Counted from the stretch's first letter, positions 42,436 to 53,309 are shown. The stretch is 64,000 bases of DNA from Peromyscus leucopus (GCF_004664715.2 NC_051070.1:72358200-72422199); one strand, 5' to 3'. Notes: a model not told the origin generated them from the sequence alone. Made by a program: numbers and translations.

Positions 42436-43371
42436 ATGGAAAGGACAAACCTGAGCCGAGAGATGGAGTTTGAACTCTTGGGCCTCACCAGTGACCCCCA
42501 GCTTCAAAGGCTACTCTTTGTGGTATTCCTGGCCATGTACTCCGTCACTGTGCTAGGGAACCTGACCATGTTCTTTCTAATCCATGTGAGCGTCACTCTG
42601 CACACACCCATGTACTCCCTCCTCAAGAGCCTTTCATTCCTGGATTTCTGCTATTCTTCTACGGTGGTCCCCCAGACGCTGCTGAACTTCTTGGCTAAGA
42701 GAAAGGTGATCTCTTATCTTGGCTGCATGGCTCAGATGTTCTTTTATGCGGGCTTCGCCACCAGCGAGTGCTATCTCATTGCTGCCATGGCCTATGATCG
42801 CTATGTCGCTGTCTGTAATCCTCTGCTCTACCCTAGCATCATGTCTCCTAACGTCTGTGCCTCTCTGATCGTGGGCTCCTACAGTGCAGGGTTCCTCAAT
42901 TCTCTTATCCACACGAGCTGTATCTTCAGTCTGAGCTTCTGTGGTGCTCACGTGGTCACTCATTTTTTCTGTGATGGACCACCCATCCTGTCCCTGTCCT
43001 GTGTGGACACTTGGCTGTGTGAGGTCTTGCTCTTCGTCTTCGCAGGTTTCAACCTTCTGAGCTGCACGCTCACCATCTTGATCTCCTACCTCTTAATCCT
43101 CATCGCCATCCTACAGATGAACTCAACCCAAGGCAGGTTCAAGGCGTTTTCCACCTGTACATCCCACCTCACCGCTGTGTGCTTCTTTTTTGGCACGACT
43201 CTTTTTATGTACCTGCGCCCTAAGTCCAGCTACTCCTTGACCCAGGACCGCGTGGTCGCTGTCATCTACACAGTGGTGATCCCGATGCTGAATCCCTTAA
43301 TCTACTCTTTGAGAAACAAGGATGTGAAGGAAGCTTTAAGGAAGGTTTGGGGCTGGAAATCAATGGAATGA
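42436..43371 (+). CDS. Olfactory receptor, class II (family 9-like), intact
   Basis: Single-exon, seven-transmembrane odorant receptor of 311 residues, the usual length, expected in olfactory neuron cilia coupling to Golf. It shows an N-glycosylation site at N5 (NLS), GN at 41-42 in TM1, LHTPMY at 55-60, C97 and C179 for the conserved disulfide, [10 protein letters not shown] at 118-127 ending TM3, SY at 217-218 in TM5, [10 protein letters not shown] at 236-245 before TM6 and [12 protein letters not shown] at 283-294 in TM7. No frameshift or early stop is present. After LHTPMY the usual FFLS is SLLK. The start is the first ATG after a splice acceptor and just precedes the glycosylation site. 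Overall wording is closest in memory to family 9 receptors; subfamily and symbol are not assigned. No neighbouring receptor lies in the window. The 109-codon antisense frame (42634-42963) is a shadow. Confidence 0.97.
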   Translation: MERTNLSREMEFELLGLTSDPQLQRLLFVVFLAMYSVTVLGNLTMFFLIHVSVTLHTPMYSLLKSLSFLDFCYSSTVVPQTLLNFLAKRKVISYLGCMAQMFFYAGFATSECYLIAAMAYDRYVAVCNPLLYPSIMSPNVCASLIVGSYSAGFLNSLIHTSCIFSLSFCGAHVVTHFFCDGPPILSLSCVDTWLCEVLLFVFAGFNLLSCTLTILISYLLILIAILQMNSTQGRFKAFSTCTSHLTAVCFFFGTTLFMYLRPKSSYSLTQDRVVAVIYTVVIPMLNPLIYSLRNKDVKEALRKVWGWKSME

Positions 43372-43682
43372 TCTTATTGACTCCTGTGTCCTTAGAAAGC
43401 CAAGAGAGCTTTACTTGATGGGGTGCCACCCCGAGCACGTTCCCAAGCACACCCTGTGAATCCTGGGCATGCACTCTGGTCTGCAGGTGCTTCTGGAACT
43501 ATCCACCAGAGCTGCTGGCTTCCTAGAGACTAAGAATCTAGAAAGACCTTCTGCTCTTGCTTTGTTGGACTCACTGGCCGAGGCTAACTATGGCTTTGTT
43601 CTAATATGTTATCCATAGTTTGAAATTTGTGAATACTTTATTTTCCTACTAGAAACAGGCATTTTTGTTCTTCAGATTCCCA
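43372..43682. other. Probable 3' UTR region of the receptor
   Basis: Unique sequence after the stop codon. No canonical AATAAA occurs before the repeats; the first clear ones are at 44021 and about 44037. Confidence 0.4.
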
Positions 43683-43783
43683 CCTGGGCATAGTGACTCA
43701 TACTTTTTATCCTAGCACTTGAGAGGGAATCATGTTCAAAGCCAGCCTCAGCTACTCAGTGAGACCCTGACACAACTAGAGAG
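43683..43783 (+). mobile_element. B1 SINE, old
   Basis: CTGGGCATAGTGACTCATAC, ATCCTAGCACTTGAGAGG and AGTGAGACCCTGACA; strongly decayed. Confidence 0.65.
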
Positions 43784-43784
43784 C

Positions 43785-43865
43785 ATCAGATCAAGCAAAA
43801 TAAGTCAGATGATGAGAAACAAATATTACATTCATGGATCCCAGATTGTATGTAGATATATCAAA

Positions 43866-43907
<42 letters not shown>

Positions 43908-44062
43908 CGGGACATGAACAGAGGGAAAACGGGTAAAGGAGGGTGGAGAATGAGCATGGTCAAAGCACATGACACTTGTGTCAAAACTATATGCATCACT
44001 AGCCACAATGAATACAAGCCAATAAAATCTATATCAAATAAAACCACACACACAAATTATTA
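43785..44062 (+). mobile_element. L1 3' fragment with (CA)n
   Basis: GCAAAATAAGTCAGATGATG, AACAAATATTACATTCATGG and TGGATCCCAGATTG follow the end of rodent L1 ORF2. A (CA)n run lies at 43868-43907 and AATAAAATC at 44021. Confidence 0.65.
44021..44026 (+). terminator. Candidate poly(A) signal AATAAA
   Basis: AATAAA about 650 bp after the receptor stop codon, within L1-derived sequence. It could serve the receptor transcript, but this is only positional. Confidence 0.25.
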
Positions 44063-44064
44063 TT

Positions 44065-44231
44065 CTCTCTTTTTTTTTGGGGGGGGGGTTCGAGACAGGG
44101 TTTCTCTGCGTAGCTTTGCGCCTTTCCTGGAGCTCACTTGGTAGCCCAGGCTGGCCTCGAACTCACAGAGATCCGCCTGGCTCTGCCTCCCAAGTACTGG
44201 GATTAAAGGCGAGCGCCACCACCACCCGGCT
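44065..44231 (-). mobile_element. B1 SINE
   Basis: T and G runs, GAGACAGGGTTTCTCTGCGT through GCGCCACCACCACCCGGC; complete. Confidence 0.95.
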
Positions 44232-44249
44232 CAAAAAAGCTTTCTTTCT

Positions 44250-44455
<206 letters not shown>

Positions 44456-44540
44456 TTAACTAATTTGAAAACCTTGGGGTTTTCTGAGGGGAATTCTTCT
44501 GGTTCTTTACAATTTCTTCCTCATAAAAGTCAGCTCTTTT

Positions 44541-44680
44541 ACTGGGCTGTGGTGGCACACCTTTAATGCCAGCACTTGGGAGGCAGAGCTAGGCGGATCT
44601 CTATGAGTTTGAGGCCAGCCTGGTCTACAGAGTGAGTTCCAGGAAAGGCTCCAAAGCTACACAGAGAAACCCTGTCTCGG

Positions 44681-44716
<36 letters not shown>
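44541..44716 (+). mobile_element. B1 SINE with long A tail
   Basis: ACTGGGCTGTGGTGGCACAC to CCTGTCTCGG and about 36 A. Flanks AGTCAGCTCTTTT and AGTTGGCTCTTTT. Confidence 0.93.
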
Positions 44717-44719
<3 letters not shown>

Positions 44720-44730
44720 GGCTCTTTTGT

Positions 44731-44827
44731 CAGGCAGTGGTGGCGCACACTTTTGATCCCACTACTCAGGAGGCCAGGATCTCCAAATTCGAGGCCAGCC
44801 TGGTCTACAGAGTGAGTTCCAGGACTA
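44731..44827 (+). mobile_element. B1 SINE, 3' truncated
   Basis: CAGGCAGTGGTGGCGCACAC to GAGTGAGTTCCAGGAC. Confidence 0.88.
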
Positions 44828-45305
44828 AAAGGAAAAGTGTTGGCTTAAGACCCCCAAGACTAAGTTCTCAGCAGAAAGGGGACTTAAGTGCCCTAGAGGG
44901 ACAAAGAGCAGAATAAGGGACAAAAACAGGAGACAGGGCATGAGGGAGAAGGGGGACAGGGACAAGGGAGAGGGGGTAGGGATGTTTGCCCCGAGGACAA
45001 AGGACTGCCTCTGGGCAGAGAGGAACAGACGTGACGCACAGGAAAACGGTGGCTTATGAAGGTTAAATGAGAAGCCCCATGTTAGGATGAGGTGTTTAAT
45101 TTTATTTGGGCATGTTAACGAGGTGAGCCAAAGGGGGCTTCTGATTGCTGGCCCTTAGTAGTCAGCCTCAGGAGGAGGAAGTGGCCAAATAAGGGAATGG
45201 ACCTTGGGAGTAGCTTCAGGAATGTCATCTAACAGTGTTTAGCAAGGCAGAGGGAATTGGGGAGACGGGCAAGGCCTGCCAGAGCTACATGCTTGAGTGG
45301 GCTGG
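44828..45305. other. Purine-rich, no gene recognised
   Basis: G/A-rich stretch at 44870-45010 (GGGACAGGG-type words), possibly a decayed LTR; nothing firm. Confidence 0.4.
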
Positions 45306-45309
45306 AGTC

Positions 45310-45372
45310 CCTACAAGGATGACCAGGGTGACACAGAGAAACCCTGTCTCGAAAAACAAAACAAAACATCAA
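45310..45372 (+). mobile_element. B1 3' fragment
   Basis: Only CACAGAGAAACCCTGTCTCG and the AAAAC tail remain. Confidence 0.8.
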
Positions 45373-45388
45373 CAACAAAAATCTTCAT

Positions 45389-45560
45389 GCCGGGCAGTAG
45401 TGGTGCACCCCTTTAATCCCAGCACTTGGAAGATAGGGGCAGGCGAATCTCCGAGTTTGAGGCCAGCCGAGTCTACAAAGTGAGTTCCAGGACAGCCAGG
45501 GCTACACAGAGAAGCCCTGTCTTAAAAAACAAAACAAAACACAAAACAAAACAAACAAAC
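45389..45560 (+). mobile_element. B1 SINE
   Basis: GCCGGGCAGTAGTGGTGCAC to CCTGTCTTAAAAAAC and an (AAAAC)n tail that runs on to about 45600. Confidence 0.93.
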
Positions 45561-45655
45561 AAACCCCCTCCAAAACAAAACAAACACCAAAACCAAAACA
45601 AAATGCAAAAGTTGGCTCTTTGACTTAAACACTTTTTAAAAAATGGCTTACTTAA

Positions 45656-45797
45656 GGCCAGGTGGCAGTGACGCACGCTTTTAATCCCACTACTCAGGAG
45701 GCAGAGGCAGGCGGATCTCTGTGAGTTTGGGGCCAGCCTGGTCTACAGAGGGAGATCCAGGATAGGCACCGAAACTACAGAGAAACCCTGTCTCATT
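45656..45797 (+). mobile_element. B1 SINE
   Basis: AGGCCAGGTGGCAGTGACGC to AGAAACCCTGTCTCAT; no A tail. Confidence 0.9.
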
Positions 45798-46618
45798 TGG
45801 ACACTGCTCCCATCAGCCTCCGGCTATCTTCTTGAGATTGGGCATTGTGCTTGAATTAGGCTCCAGAGTTCTAATGAGGAAATATTTCAAAATGATCAGG
45901 GACTCGTCAAACAATCTGTGACCATCAAGACCACGTTGGAAGATTTGGGAATGGATGTTTAAGGGCATGGCTACCAGCTAACATGAACCAAATGTCAGTG
46001 CAGCGATATTTTAGAAGGTAACTCCATGGGTGTGGTGGGAAACACTAAAGTTTTCAGATTTGGGAGGTGGAGGAAGAAGCTGCCTCACCTACATAACTAG
46101 TTCAAGGCCAACCTGGGCTTTCCTCAAAACAGAACAGAACAGACCATTCCGTGGTGCAACTGCCACAAAGATGGCTGGGACGATGGTGAGAACAAAGGAA
46201 TGTTCAACCCCATGTGAAGCCAGTAAATCCTAAATATTGAGCAAGGAGCGCGTTTTAGTTTCTCTGGCTGCAAACTATTTACACATCTAGGGCTTGCTGA
46301 TGTGGCGTGCAGGATGGACACTGCCACGAAGACAAGGGGGAAACCCTGGAAACAGAATGGCCTTACTGAAGAGGAGGAAGCCAGGAGCACAGAGAGCCAT
46401 GCTGTGCTGGGATTGTTCAAATACCAGCTGCACTGCTGGTTTATAACTGTTGCTGTCAGGCACAGCAGGCCGGTGCAGCCCCAGTCAGTCGCCCGCATGA
46501 CACGTCTCTATGCCAGGGCCAGGGCAGAGTCCACGCTGCTGCTCAGCTGCTGCTCAAAGGAGCGACAGTTCCTTTATCTTTTCAACAAAACTGAGCTATA
46601 CATCTTCATTGTTGTAAA
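45798..46618. other. No recognised gene
   Basis: A B1-like relic may lie at 46025-46135. The 123-codon frame at 46302-46673 (+) runs into a GT microsatellite and shows no domain. Confidence 0.45.
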
Positions 46619-46621
46619 ATC

Positions 46622-46668
<47 letters not shown>
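46622..46668. repeat. (GT)n microsatellite
   Basis: Pure GT dinucleotides, in the position of the SINE tail that follows. Confidence 0.95.
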
Positions 46669-46669
<1 letters not shown>

Positions 46670-46818
46670 CTGATGCCTGAAGAGGTCAGAAAAGGGCATC
46701 AGAACCCTTGGAACTGAGGTTGCAGATGGTTGTGAGCTGCCATGTGGGTGCTGGGAGCCGAACCTGGGTCCTCTGTGACAGGAAGTGGTCTCAACTGCTG
46801 AGCTACCTCTCCAGCTCC
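46669..46818 (-). mobile_element. B2/B3-type SINE
   Basis: GAAGAGGTCAGAAAAGGGC, GCAGATGGTTGTGAGCTGCC, GAGCTACCTCTCCAGCTCC. Confidence 0.85.
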
Positions 46819-46819
46819 T

Positions 46820-46935
46820 GTTGTTCTGTTTTTGAGACAAGGTCTCACTGTGTATCCTCGGCTCACCTCAAAACCACCATCCTCCTGCTTCAGCCTCCCG
46901 AGTGCTAGGATCACACATCCATCAGGGCTGGCTTT
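46820..46935 (-). mobile_element. B1/PB1 SINE, old
   Basis: TTTGAGACAAGGTCTCACTG, CTGCTTCAGCCTCCCGAGTG, minus strand. Confidence 0.75.
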
Positions 46936-47189
46936 CTCCCTTACTTAATTGAATCTGAGGCCCTTTGAAAAAAGAAATTTAACCTTTTTGGATTTAAACA
47001 TGGTATCTGTAGATTCGGTTACTACACAGTTTGTGGTTTGGGTTGAAGAAATACAAATAGAACATTTGTTTGCTTCTCAATTTAAAAAGTAACTTCCAAA
47101 AAAGCCACTTGGCTATGATGTAGGGTTAGAGGTATGGAAATTTCCCAAGACCCACTTCTTAGAGAGGACGATTATGCTGATGTCAAAGA

Positions 47190-47810
47190 CAGTCTATGTA
47201 TGATGACCACACCTTGGCTCTATGCCATGCAGCAGCTTTGAATGCTTGGAGCAGAGTTGAAGAAGTCAGAAAGAGAACGGAGTCATTTACTAAAGTTATA
47301 CAGGACCCAAAGGAAACCTTAACTGATTTTTTACAAAGATTGATTTCATCTATAAATAGAATGATACCAAATCCAAAAGCTTGACAAAAAGTAATTGAAT
47401 CTTTGGCTTTTGAAAATGCTAATTCACAATACAAAAGGGTAAATAGGCCTTTAAAGGCAAGATCAGCACCCAGAGAGGAATGGATCCGAGATACAGTCAA
47501 TATTGAATCTCATAATCATGGTGATGCTTGGATAGAAGAGGTGATTTCCAGAGGTGTGAAGAAAAATCAAAATGTCAGATGTTTTAATTACAGTAAACAA
47601 GGTCACCTAAAAAGGGATTGTAGGCAGGGCATTCCTAGAAGCAATGCTTTTTCTAGGAATAACCTAAACAGAAGGCCCCTGTCTTCTGGAGTATGCAGAA
47701 GATGAGGCAAAGGCCAACATTGGACCAATGAATGTAGATCAACAAGGGATAGAGAAGGTAGCCCTTTGCCATTGGGAAATGACTTGGGGGGCCTCTTGCA
47801 GCATCTCCCC
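47190..47810 (+). pseudogene. ERV gag remnant (capsid and nucleocapsid), broken
   Basis: Betaretrovirus-like gag, a structural polyprotein, survives here in part. The first open part (47196-47384) has a major-homology-region-like segment, DPKETLTDFLQRL, and ends at a stop codon at 47382. The second (47403-47705) continues the capsid end and enters the nucleocapsid. The first CCHC zinc knuckle has Tyr in place of its second Cys (CFNYSKQGHLKRDC); the second has a stop codon (47703-47705) at the position of its second Cys. No pol frame follows. At least two stops and a lost zinc ligand make it non-functional. The assignment rests on the zinc-knuckle spacing and capsid wording. Confidence 0.85.
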
Positions 47811-47960
47811 ACATTCCCAAGAGGTGGAGTGGGCGGTTTTTGGTTGTTCAGTGGGTTATAGAGATTTGTCATTGTTTGGGGTGGTTGGTTATAAGTTGTT
47901 ACTGGTAATGGTCAGGAAAAAAGCTGAATAAAGGAGATTAGATTCAGGGATATTGTTCTG

Positions 47961-47976
47961 AAAAGAAAAAGGGGGG
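47961..47976 (+). promoter_or_regulatory. Internal polypurine-like tract
   Basis: AAAGAAAAAGGGGGGAA lies 1.2 kb before the polypurine tract that abuts the LTR. It may mark an older 3' boundary of the element. Confidence 0.4.
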
Positions 47977-49137
47977 AATATAGAAATGACAGGATAATAA
48001 GGGAGATTATTGAATCTACTTTTAAGCCAAAAAAGCAACTTCCAGTCTTAAATATTTTACATTGGTATGACTTTTTGTATATTGATACAAATTTAAGGTT
48101 ATTTTGATTAGAAAATACTGTACATATGTTTCTACTCCTGTTTGAGGTATTATACCTATACATCTCATTTAACAATTTAATGTAATTTTCTAGTTCTTGA
48201 AAGTTATTATTGCAAACTATCTAGGATAACATAGAAATGCAGTTTAATAATTAGTCACCTATTACAATCAAACTTGTAGTCATGTTAGGTATGTTTTCAA
48301 GGTCAAACAGAGATATATTTTAGATAGGTGGTCTTCAGAGATCTACAAAATATGATATTTAAAGTGTTTCAATAGCATAAGGTTCTTTTTTTTTTTTAAA
48401 TGACGATTAGACATGTCTGCTCCTGGCAGTACCCATTTACTCCAGGGGAGATGATGGGTGTCAAAGAAACTCCATGGAGTTTACTTTCTTTGTGGCAAAA
48501 GTTAGCCACTGGGCAAGAAACTGCCCTTGCCTCAGCAGCTGATAGTATGCTGTCCAAATTGGACACAAAAGAAAGTAACTACCAAACCTTGCCAAGACAA
48601 AGTGGGACAGTCCTTCAAAAATCCTGCTTCACAGGAAAGTCTGTCAGATATGCTAGGCCTGAAGGCCAAAGATGGATACTCCAACACTACAGAGGGACCT
48701 TGGGTGACTGTCCAGCCAGCCAGCTGTTTCTGTCATTTCTTACTTTTGAAAGTTGTTTGCTCTGCATTTCCTGTTTACTCAGGTAACATTATATCCTTCT
48801 CAGGTCTCTGATGGAGTTGAAGACTAGATAGTCATAGTTATAATTTTCCTTGTTACCAAATTCAGAAAAAAACACTCACAAAAGAGGTGCAAAGTGTATA
48901 AGGTTGAGAGACATAAAAAGATAGTTTTGGGTTGATAATGCAAGTTAGGATAGAAAGTGAATTATGTGCAACACTTTGGACTCACCATGATAGGACAGAT
49001 AATGGAGTATTTTCTCTGAATTTGTCAAATGCAAATGTATTGGAAATTGTTAATGTAATTTTTGCCTGTATATATTTGTATAAAGTTATTGTATATAGTT
49101 TTACTATATTAGTTAAAAACCTTTGCTTTTTATTTAG

Positions 49138-49152
49138 ACAAAAAGGGGGAAA
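49138..49152 (+). promoter_or_regulatory. Polypurine tract of the plus-strand ERV
   Basis: GACAAAAAGGGGGAAA lies at the LTR start. Confidence 0.75.
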
Positions 49153-49447
49153 TGTTGTGTGATATTTTGATTGTGTTCTGACAAATAAAGCTTGCTTGGA
49201 GTCAGGGCAGGGCCAGCCACTAGCTGATCAAAATTAACCATAGAGGTTTAGAGGACTGTAGGGAGAGGAGACAGGAAGTAGTAAGGTGGGGCAGAGAGAG
49301 GGTCTCGGGCCTTTTGGACCAAGGAATGGAAGAGGTAGGAAGCAACCAGCGGCTGCTCCTGGTTCTCTGATCTTTCAGGTTCTTGCCTCAATATTTGACT
49401 CCTGATTTTTTTATTGATAAAAATTACCAATTAGATTAGCGCTTCAC
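49153..49447 (+). mobile_element. 3' LTR of the plus-strand ERV
   Basis: Begins TGTTGTGTGATATTTTG and ends near TTAGCGCTTCA. ACAAATAAAGCTTGC lies about 30 bp from its start. No target duplication can be checked because the 5' end is missing. Confidence 0.7.
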
Positions 49448-49915
49448 CATGTGATCCTGCAATTTAGTCTGATCTATTCATTCCAGAGTAACCTTCTCAA
49501 TCATGCAGCTGACACTCTGTTCTCCTCTACCCATAGTCCACCCTTTCTATGTCATCCAGAACCAGGAGGCTAAGGATGGTGTAATACACAGGTAGAAAGA
49601 CCACAGTAAAATTGCACCTGGATTTTAATTGAAATTCATTTTCTATAGTTAAGCTCACTGTTGGCCTCTAGCGTTTGTGTTGATCATATTGAGGTATAGT
49701 GACTTTCCCTTTAATTCTAGTCAGAGGTTTTTATTAGAGGAGATTTAGTGTCACTGCCCTGTGTGACACACTGCCCTGTGTGGCACTAAAGCCGGGCCAC
49801 CTTGGTTCAAGTCTGAGGTCTGCTATTTCCTACTTGAGCGTAGCTATTTACCACTCTCAGTTTTAGTTTCCTCTTTTATATAACAAGAACAGGAATAACA
49901 ATAACTGAGAACATT
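49448..49915. other. No recognised feature
   Basis: Unassigned; a local repetition (CACTGCCCTGTGTG) at 49753-49783. Confidence 0.4.
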
Positions 49916-49916
49916 T

Positions 49917-50050
49917 AGCTGCATGTAGTGATGCACCTTTAATCCCAGCTTTTGGAGGGCAGAGGCAAGCGGATCTCTGTGAGTTCCAGGCCAACCCTCG
50001 TCTACAGCAAGAGTTCCAGGGCAACCAGAGCTACACAGAAAAACAAACAA
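49917..50050 (+). mobile_element. B1 SINE
   Basis: TGCATGTAGTGATGCACC, TTTAATCCCAGCTTTTGG, TACACAGAAAAACAAAC. Confidence 0.85.
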
Positions 50051-50175
50051 ACAAAAATACAAGAGAACTGTTTTATGAGAAATAAATCAGTTAACACGGA
50101 CAAGGCACTTAGGACAAGGCCTGGTGTGTAGCAAGCCCTTGGTGACATGTTGTTCTTATTGGACTTGATGCTGAC

Positions 50176-50385
50176 TTTTTTTTTTTTTTTTTTTTTTTTT
50201 AGATAAAATTCCTATTCTTTCCTTTTAAAAATGTCTTCACTCTCTAAGAATTTTATACAATATATTTTGACCACATCTTCCCCTCTCCCAGCTCCTCCCA
50301 GCTCCTCCCCCAATGCTTTTTCTTTCTAACTAATTTTTTAAGTTAACATACAAAAGTAGTGGGTTTCATCATTCAAATGAAAAGA
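50176..50385 (-). mobile_element. L1 3' end, minus strand
   Basis: A T tract (tail in reverse), ATATATTTTGACCACATC and CTCCCAGCTCCTCCC match the rodent L1 3' UTR in reverse. Confidence 0.7.
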
Positions 50386-50387
50386 CT

Positions 50388-50570
50388 GTCTAGGGACTGG
50401 AGAAATGGTCTGAGCCCACCCAGTAGCTCACGACCATCTGTAACTACAGTGCTAGGGGATCTGATGCCCTCTTCTGGCCTCCTTGGACACTAGGCACACA
50501 TGTGGTGCACAGACATTCATTTGAGCAAAACATTCACACATATAAAATAAATAGATCTTTTTTCCTATGG
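50388..50570 (+). mobile_element. B2/B3-type SINE
   Basis: AGGGACTGGAGAAATGGTCTG, GATCTGATGCCCTCTTCTGG, GCACACATGTGGTGCACAG; internal part deleted. Confidence 0.75.
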
Positions 50571-50764
50571 GAAAATAAAAAGACTTAGAATATCTCAAGG
50601 AACTATGAAGAAGAGAATTTTGAGTCCAGCATTACAAGATTTCCAAATTTGCTATAAAGTCTCAGTAGTGGAGTTATTGTCCTACCACTGTGAAAACAGT
50701 AAAGAGGCAGACATGGCAGCCTGTACCTTTATTCTATCCTTCTCCTCATCCTCTTCTTCATCTT

Positions 50765-50850
50765 TAGACGAGGTCTGTGTAGCCCTGGCCAGCCTGGAAA
50801 TAACTATATAGGCCAGGTTGCTTTGAACTCACAGAGATCTGCTTGCCTCA
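50765..50850 (-). mobile_element. B1 fragment
   Basis: CGAGGTCTGTGTAGCCCTGG, TTGAACTCACAGAGATCTGC, minus strand. Confidence 0.7.
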
Positions 50851-50892
50851 AATAAATCTTTAAAAATAAATTTACACACATATATATATGCA

Positions 50893-50980
50893 AATAGATC
50901 AATAGAACAGAGCCCAGAAATAGCCTCCAAATGTGCAGACACCTAATTTTACACAAAATTACCAAATAATTCACTTGGAG
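50893..50980 (+). mobile_element. L1 ORF2 fragment
   Basis: ATCAATAGAACAGAGCCCAG is L1 ORF2 wording. Confidence 0.55.
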
Positions 50981-50984
50981 TTCA

Positions 50985-51080
50985 TTTATAGTCTGTAATC
51001 TCAGTACTCCAGAGTCTGAGGCAGGAGGATTGTGAATTAACGGCCAGTTTAGGCTACATAATAAGACCCTATTTTAAAAA
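50985..51080 (+). mobile_element. B1 SINE, old fragment
   Basis: TGTAATCTCAGTACTCCAGAG, GAGGCAGGAGGATTGTGAAT, ATAATAAGACCCTATTTT. Confidence 0.65.
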
Positions 51081-51093
51081 TAAGATAAAAAAA

Positions 51094-51270
51094 AAGCTGG
51101 GCATTGTTGCTTGCCCTTAATCCCAGCACTTGAGAGGCAGAGCCAGGCGGATCTCTGTGAATTCGAGGCCAGCCCGATCTACAGAGTGAGATCCAGGACA
51201 GGCACCAAAAAACAACACAGAGAAACCCTGTTTCGAAAAACCATAAATAAATAAACAAATAAATAAACTT
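51094..51270 (+). mobile_element. B1 SINE
   Basis: AGCTGGGCATTGTTGCTTGC to CCTGTTTCGAAAAACC and an AAATAAAT tail. Confidence 0.92.
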
Positions 51271-51504
51271 TGGTTTACACATCCCATAATATGAAAGCAG
51301 TTATTAATAGATCTCAGACTCGACAATAGGCCTAAAACTGCTAACATCTCCAGTTTACACATTATTGCTTCCTTTTTTATTCCTACAGCATTAGGGTCAT
51401 CACTGTATTGATAATACTTTCATAAAGTCAATCTGTTCTTAACATTTTATTTAGGATTGGTACCATTAGTGTGTTGCCTACTCATTCATCTCATCACCTG
51501 CTTC

Positions 51505-51508
<4 letters not shown>

Positions 51509-51549
<41 letters not shown>
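51509..51549. repeat. (GT)n microsatellite
   Basis: Pure GT dinucleotides. Confidence 0.95.
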
Positions 51550-51553
<4 letters not shown>

Positions 51554-52265
51554 ACCACCTGCTTATTATGTCTCCAGGACTATACTGTGCTTCCTCCAGC
51601 CTCTGCACTTTGTTTCACAACACATTCATTGCTGGTAACATTTTTCTTCTCCGAACTGCCTTATTTGAAGTTCCTACACGTTCTCCAAGCTTTCTGCCCA
51701 CACATCAACATGCGCCCGCTTTGTTCAGTTAATGGTCTTTTTTGTTGGAGACTAGCGTTTCCGACTTGGAATGTACATACACTGTAATTCCCTGAGTGTT
51801 GCTATTGATGGCGGTGCTGAAGTCCACCACACAGCCTCTCCTGCAGGCTCTAAGTCATGCATGGTTCAGAGGTCTTAAAAACAGAGCTCAAAGAGCTTCC
51901 GTGGTGACGGTTTCTTATGTTAGAAAGTATGTGGTTGGTGACAGTCTGACATCCACTTTACAGTGCAGACGACACTAATTGACACACTCAGGAGTGTGAG
52001 CAGGATGTGTCTTTGTCACCTTGGTGGGAGCACACGGAAGTACAGGAGCATCCACTGCTACAGCTACGTGTCGTGTGTCTCCTTCGGTGGTTTTCCCGCA
52101 CACCGCTCTGAGGTAAGCGAATTCTAAGTTCAAAGCCACCCTCTGACAAGAATCAACACTCTTACAAACCCTGTGGATATTACTCAAGCTTTGATCTCAA
52201 TGTACAATGTCAGACCATAATTTCTCACCCCCAGAAGAGGACAAGGGCGTTTTCTTTCTCTGAAG
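51550..52265. other. No recognised feature
   Basis: Apparently unique sequence; short frames without domains. Confidence 0.45.
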
Positions 52266-52267
52266 AA

Positions 52268-52432
52268 ACAATTCCCAGTATTTATGTTTATTTGTGTGTA
52301 GGAAGTGTGCGTGTGGAGTTCGGAGGACAACTTGCAGGAGTCGGTTCTCTCCTTCCACCGTGTAGGTCCTGGGATTTAACGTAGGTCACCAGCGCTGACA
52401 GCAGGTACCTTTACCTTCATCTTGCCGGTCCA
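52268..52432 (-). mobile_element. B3-type SINE
   Basis: GTTCGGAGGACAACTTGCAG, GTCGGTTCTCTCCTTCCACC, TTAACGTAGGTCACCAGC. Confidence 0.85.
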
Positions 52433-52995
52433 AGGGAAGTGTCTTTCACTCTTGTTTATAGCATATAACACCTTTTCCTTCTGTTTTACAGCATGTTCCT
52501 TGCCTATAATACTGGCTTGTAATTTGTCATGCTAATTATGATGGATTTTAGTACACGTTGCACTTCAGATCCCTTCCTGGGTTTATAATTATTGCATCAA
52601 AATGGCAGCAAATCAGCCTCCTTAAATACTGCATAATTTAAGAGTCAAAATATTTCCATGCCAAGCCCCCCTTTAGGCAACTGTGTCTTCTAACAACTGC
52701 GGCAACCCATGCAGAGCCAGGACCTAGTGACAGGTGAGGGCGGCAGATTGGCTCCGGCCGCTGGAGTCTTCTTATTAAACTGGTCTTGTAGAAAACTTGA
52801 GTAAGAGGACACAGCACAGGCTCCCGGTGTCAGCACAGCACACTGACCCTGTGAGAGACCCCTTCAGAAGTTAGAAGAAGTCTGAGGTGAACTGGAGTGT
52901 GTGGACAGGGGTCGGGGAAGATGGGAAGGGAGAAGCAGCGGGCAGTGAGGTGCTGGTAGAAACCAAAGGGGAGAACAGGCAGACAAAAGCTTCTT
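52433..52995. other. No recognised feature
   Basis: Unassigned sequence. Confidence 0.45.
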
Positions 52996-52997
52996 CT

Positions 52998-53200
52998 TCA
53001 ATTTTTATTTATCGACTTACTTTGTGTGCTTTGCTTTCACACAGGTATAGCATCATGTGCATGCCTGGTGTCCTCAACAGGTCCCCTGGAACAGGAGTGA
53101 CAGATGGTAGTGAGCTGCCATGCGGACGTGGGTCTTGAACTCAAGTGCTTTGCCTGTACAGCAAGCGCTCTTATCCACTGGGTCCTCTCTCCAGTCCCAA
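52998..53200 (-). mobile_element. B2/B3-type SINE
   Basis: CCTGGAACAGGAGTGACAG, GGTAGTGAGCTGCCATGC, TCCTCTCTCCAGTCCC. Confidence 0.8.
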
Positions 53201-53309
53201 GACAAGCTTTTTACAGAGCTCTCTCCTTTCTGCAGGTTTACTTTGGGATAGTCACTGCCTGCTCCTTCCCAGCGAAAACTACTGACAATTAATTCACTGA
53301 GATTTCACC

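Larger units (their letters stand above)
47130..49447 (+). mobile_element. Class II ERV fragment, 5' truncated, with 3' LTR
   Basis: A broken gag remnant (47190-47810), about 1.3 kb of non-coding sequence, a polypurine tract (49138-49152) and a 3' LTR form a provirus lacking its 5' end, pol and env. The non-coding part matches, in reverse, 27874-29090 of the other ERV, so the two are relatives, but their LTRs are not the same type. No 5' LTR is seen upstream. Confidence 0.82.

Noticed and set aside
42634..42963. 109-codon frame antisense to the olfactory receptor
   Set aside because: A shadow of the receptor coding sequence; no independent evidence.
46302..46673. 123-codon frame, considered as a small gene or processed pseudogene
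   Set aside because: Ends in a GT microsatellite, no domain or poly(A) tail and no known protein recognised.
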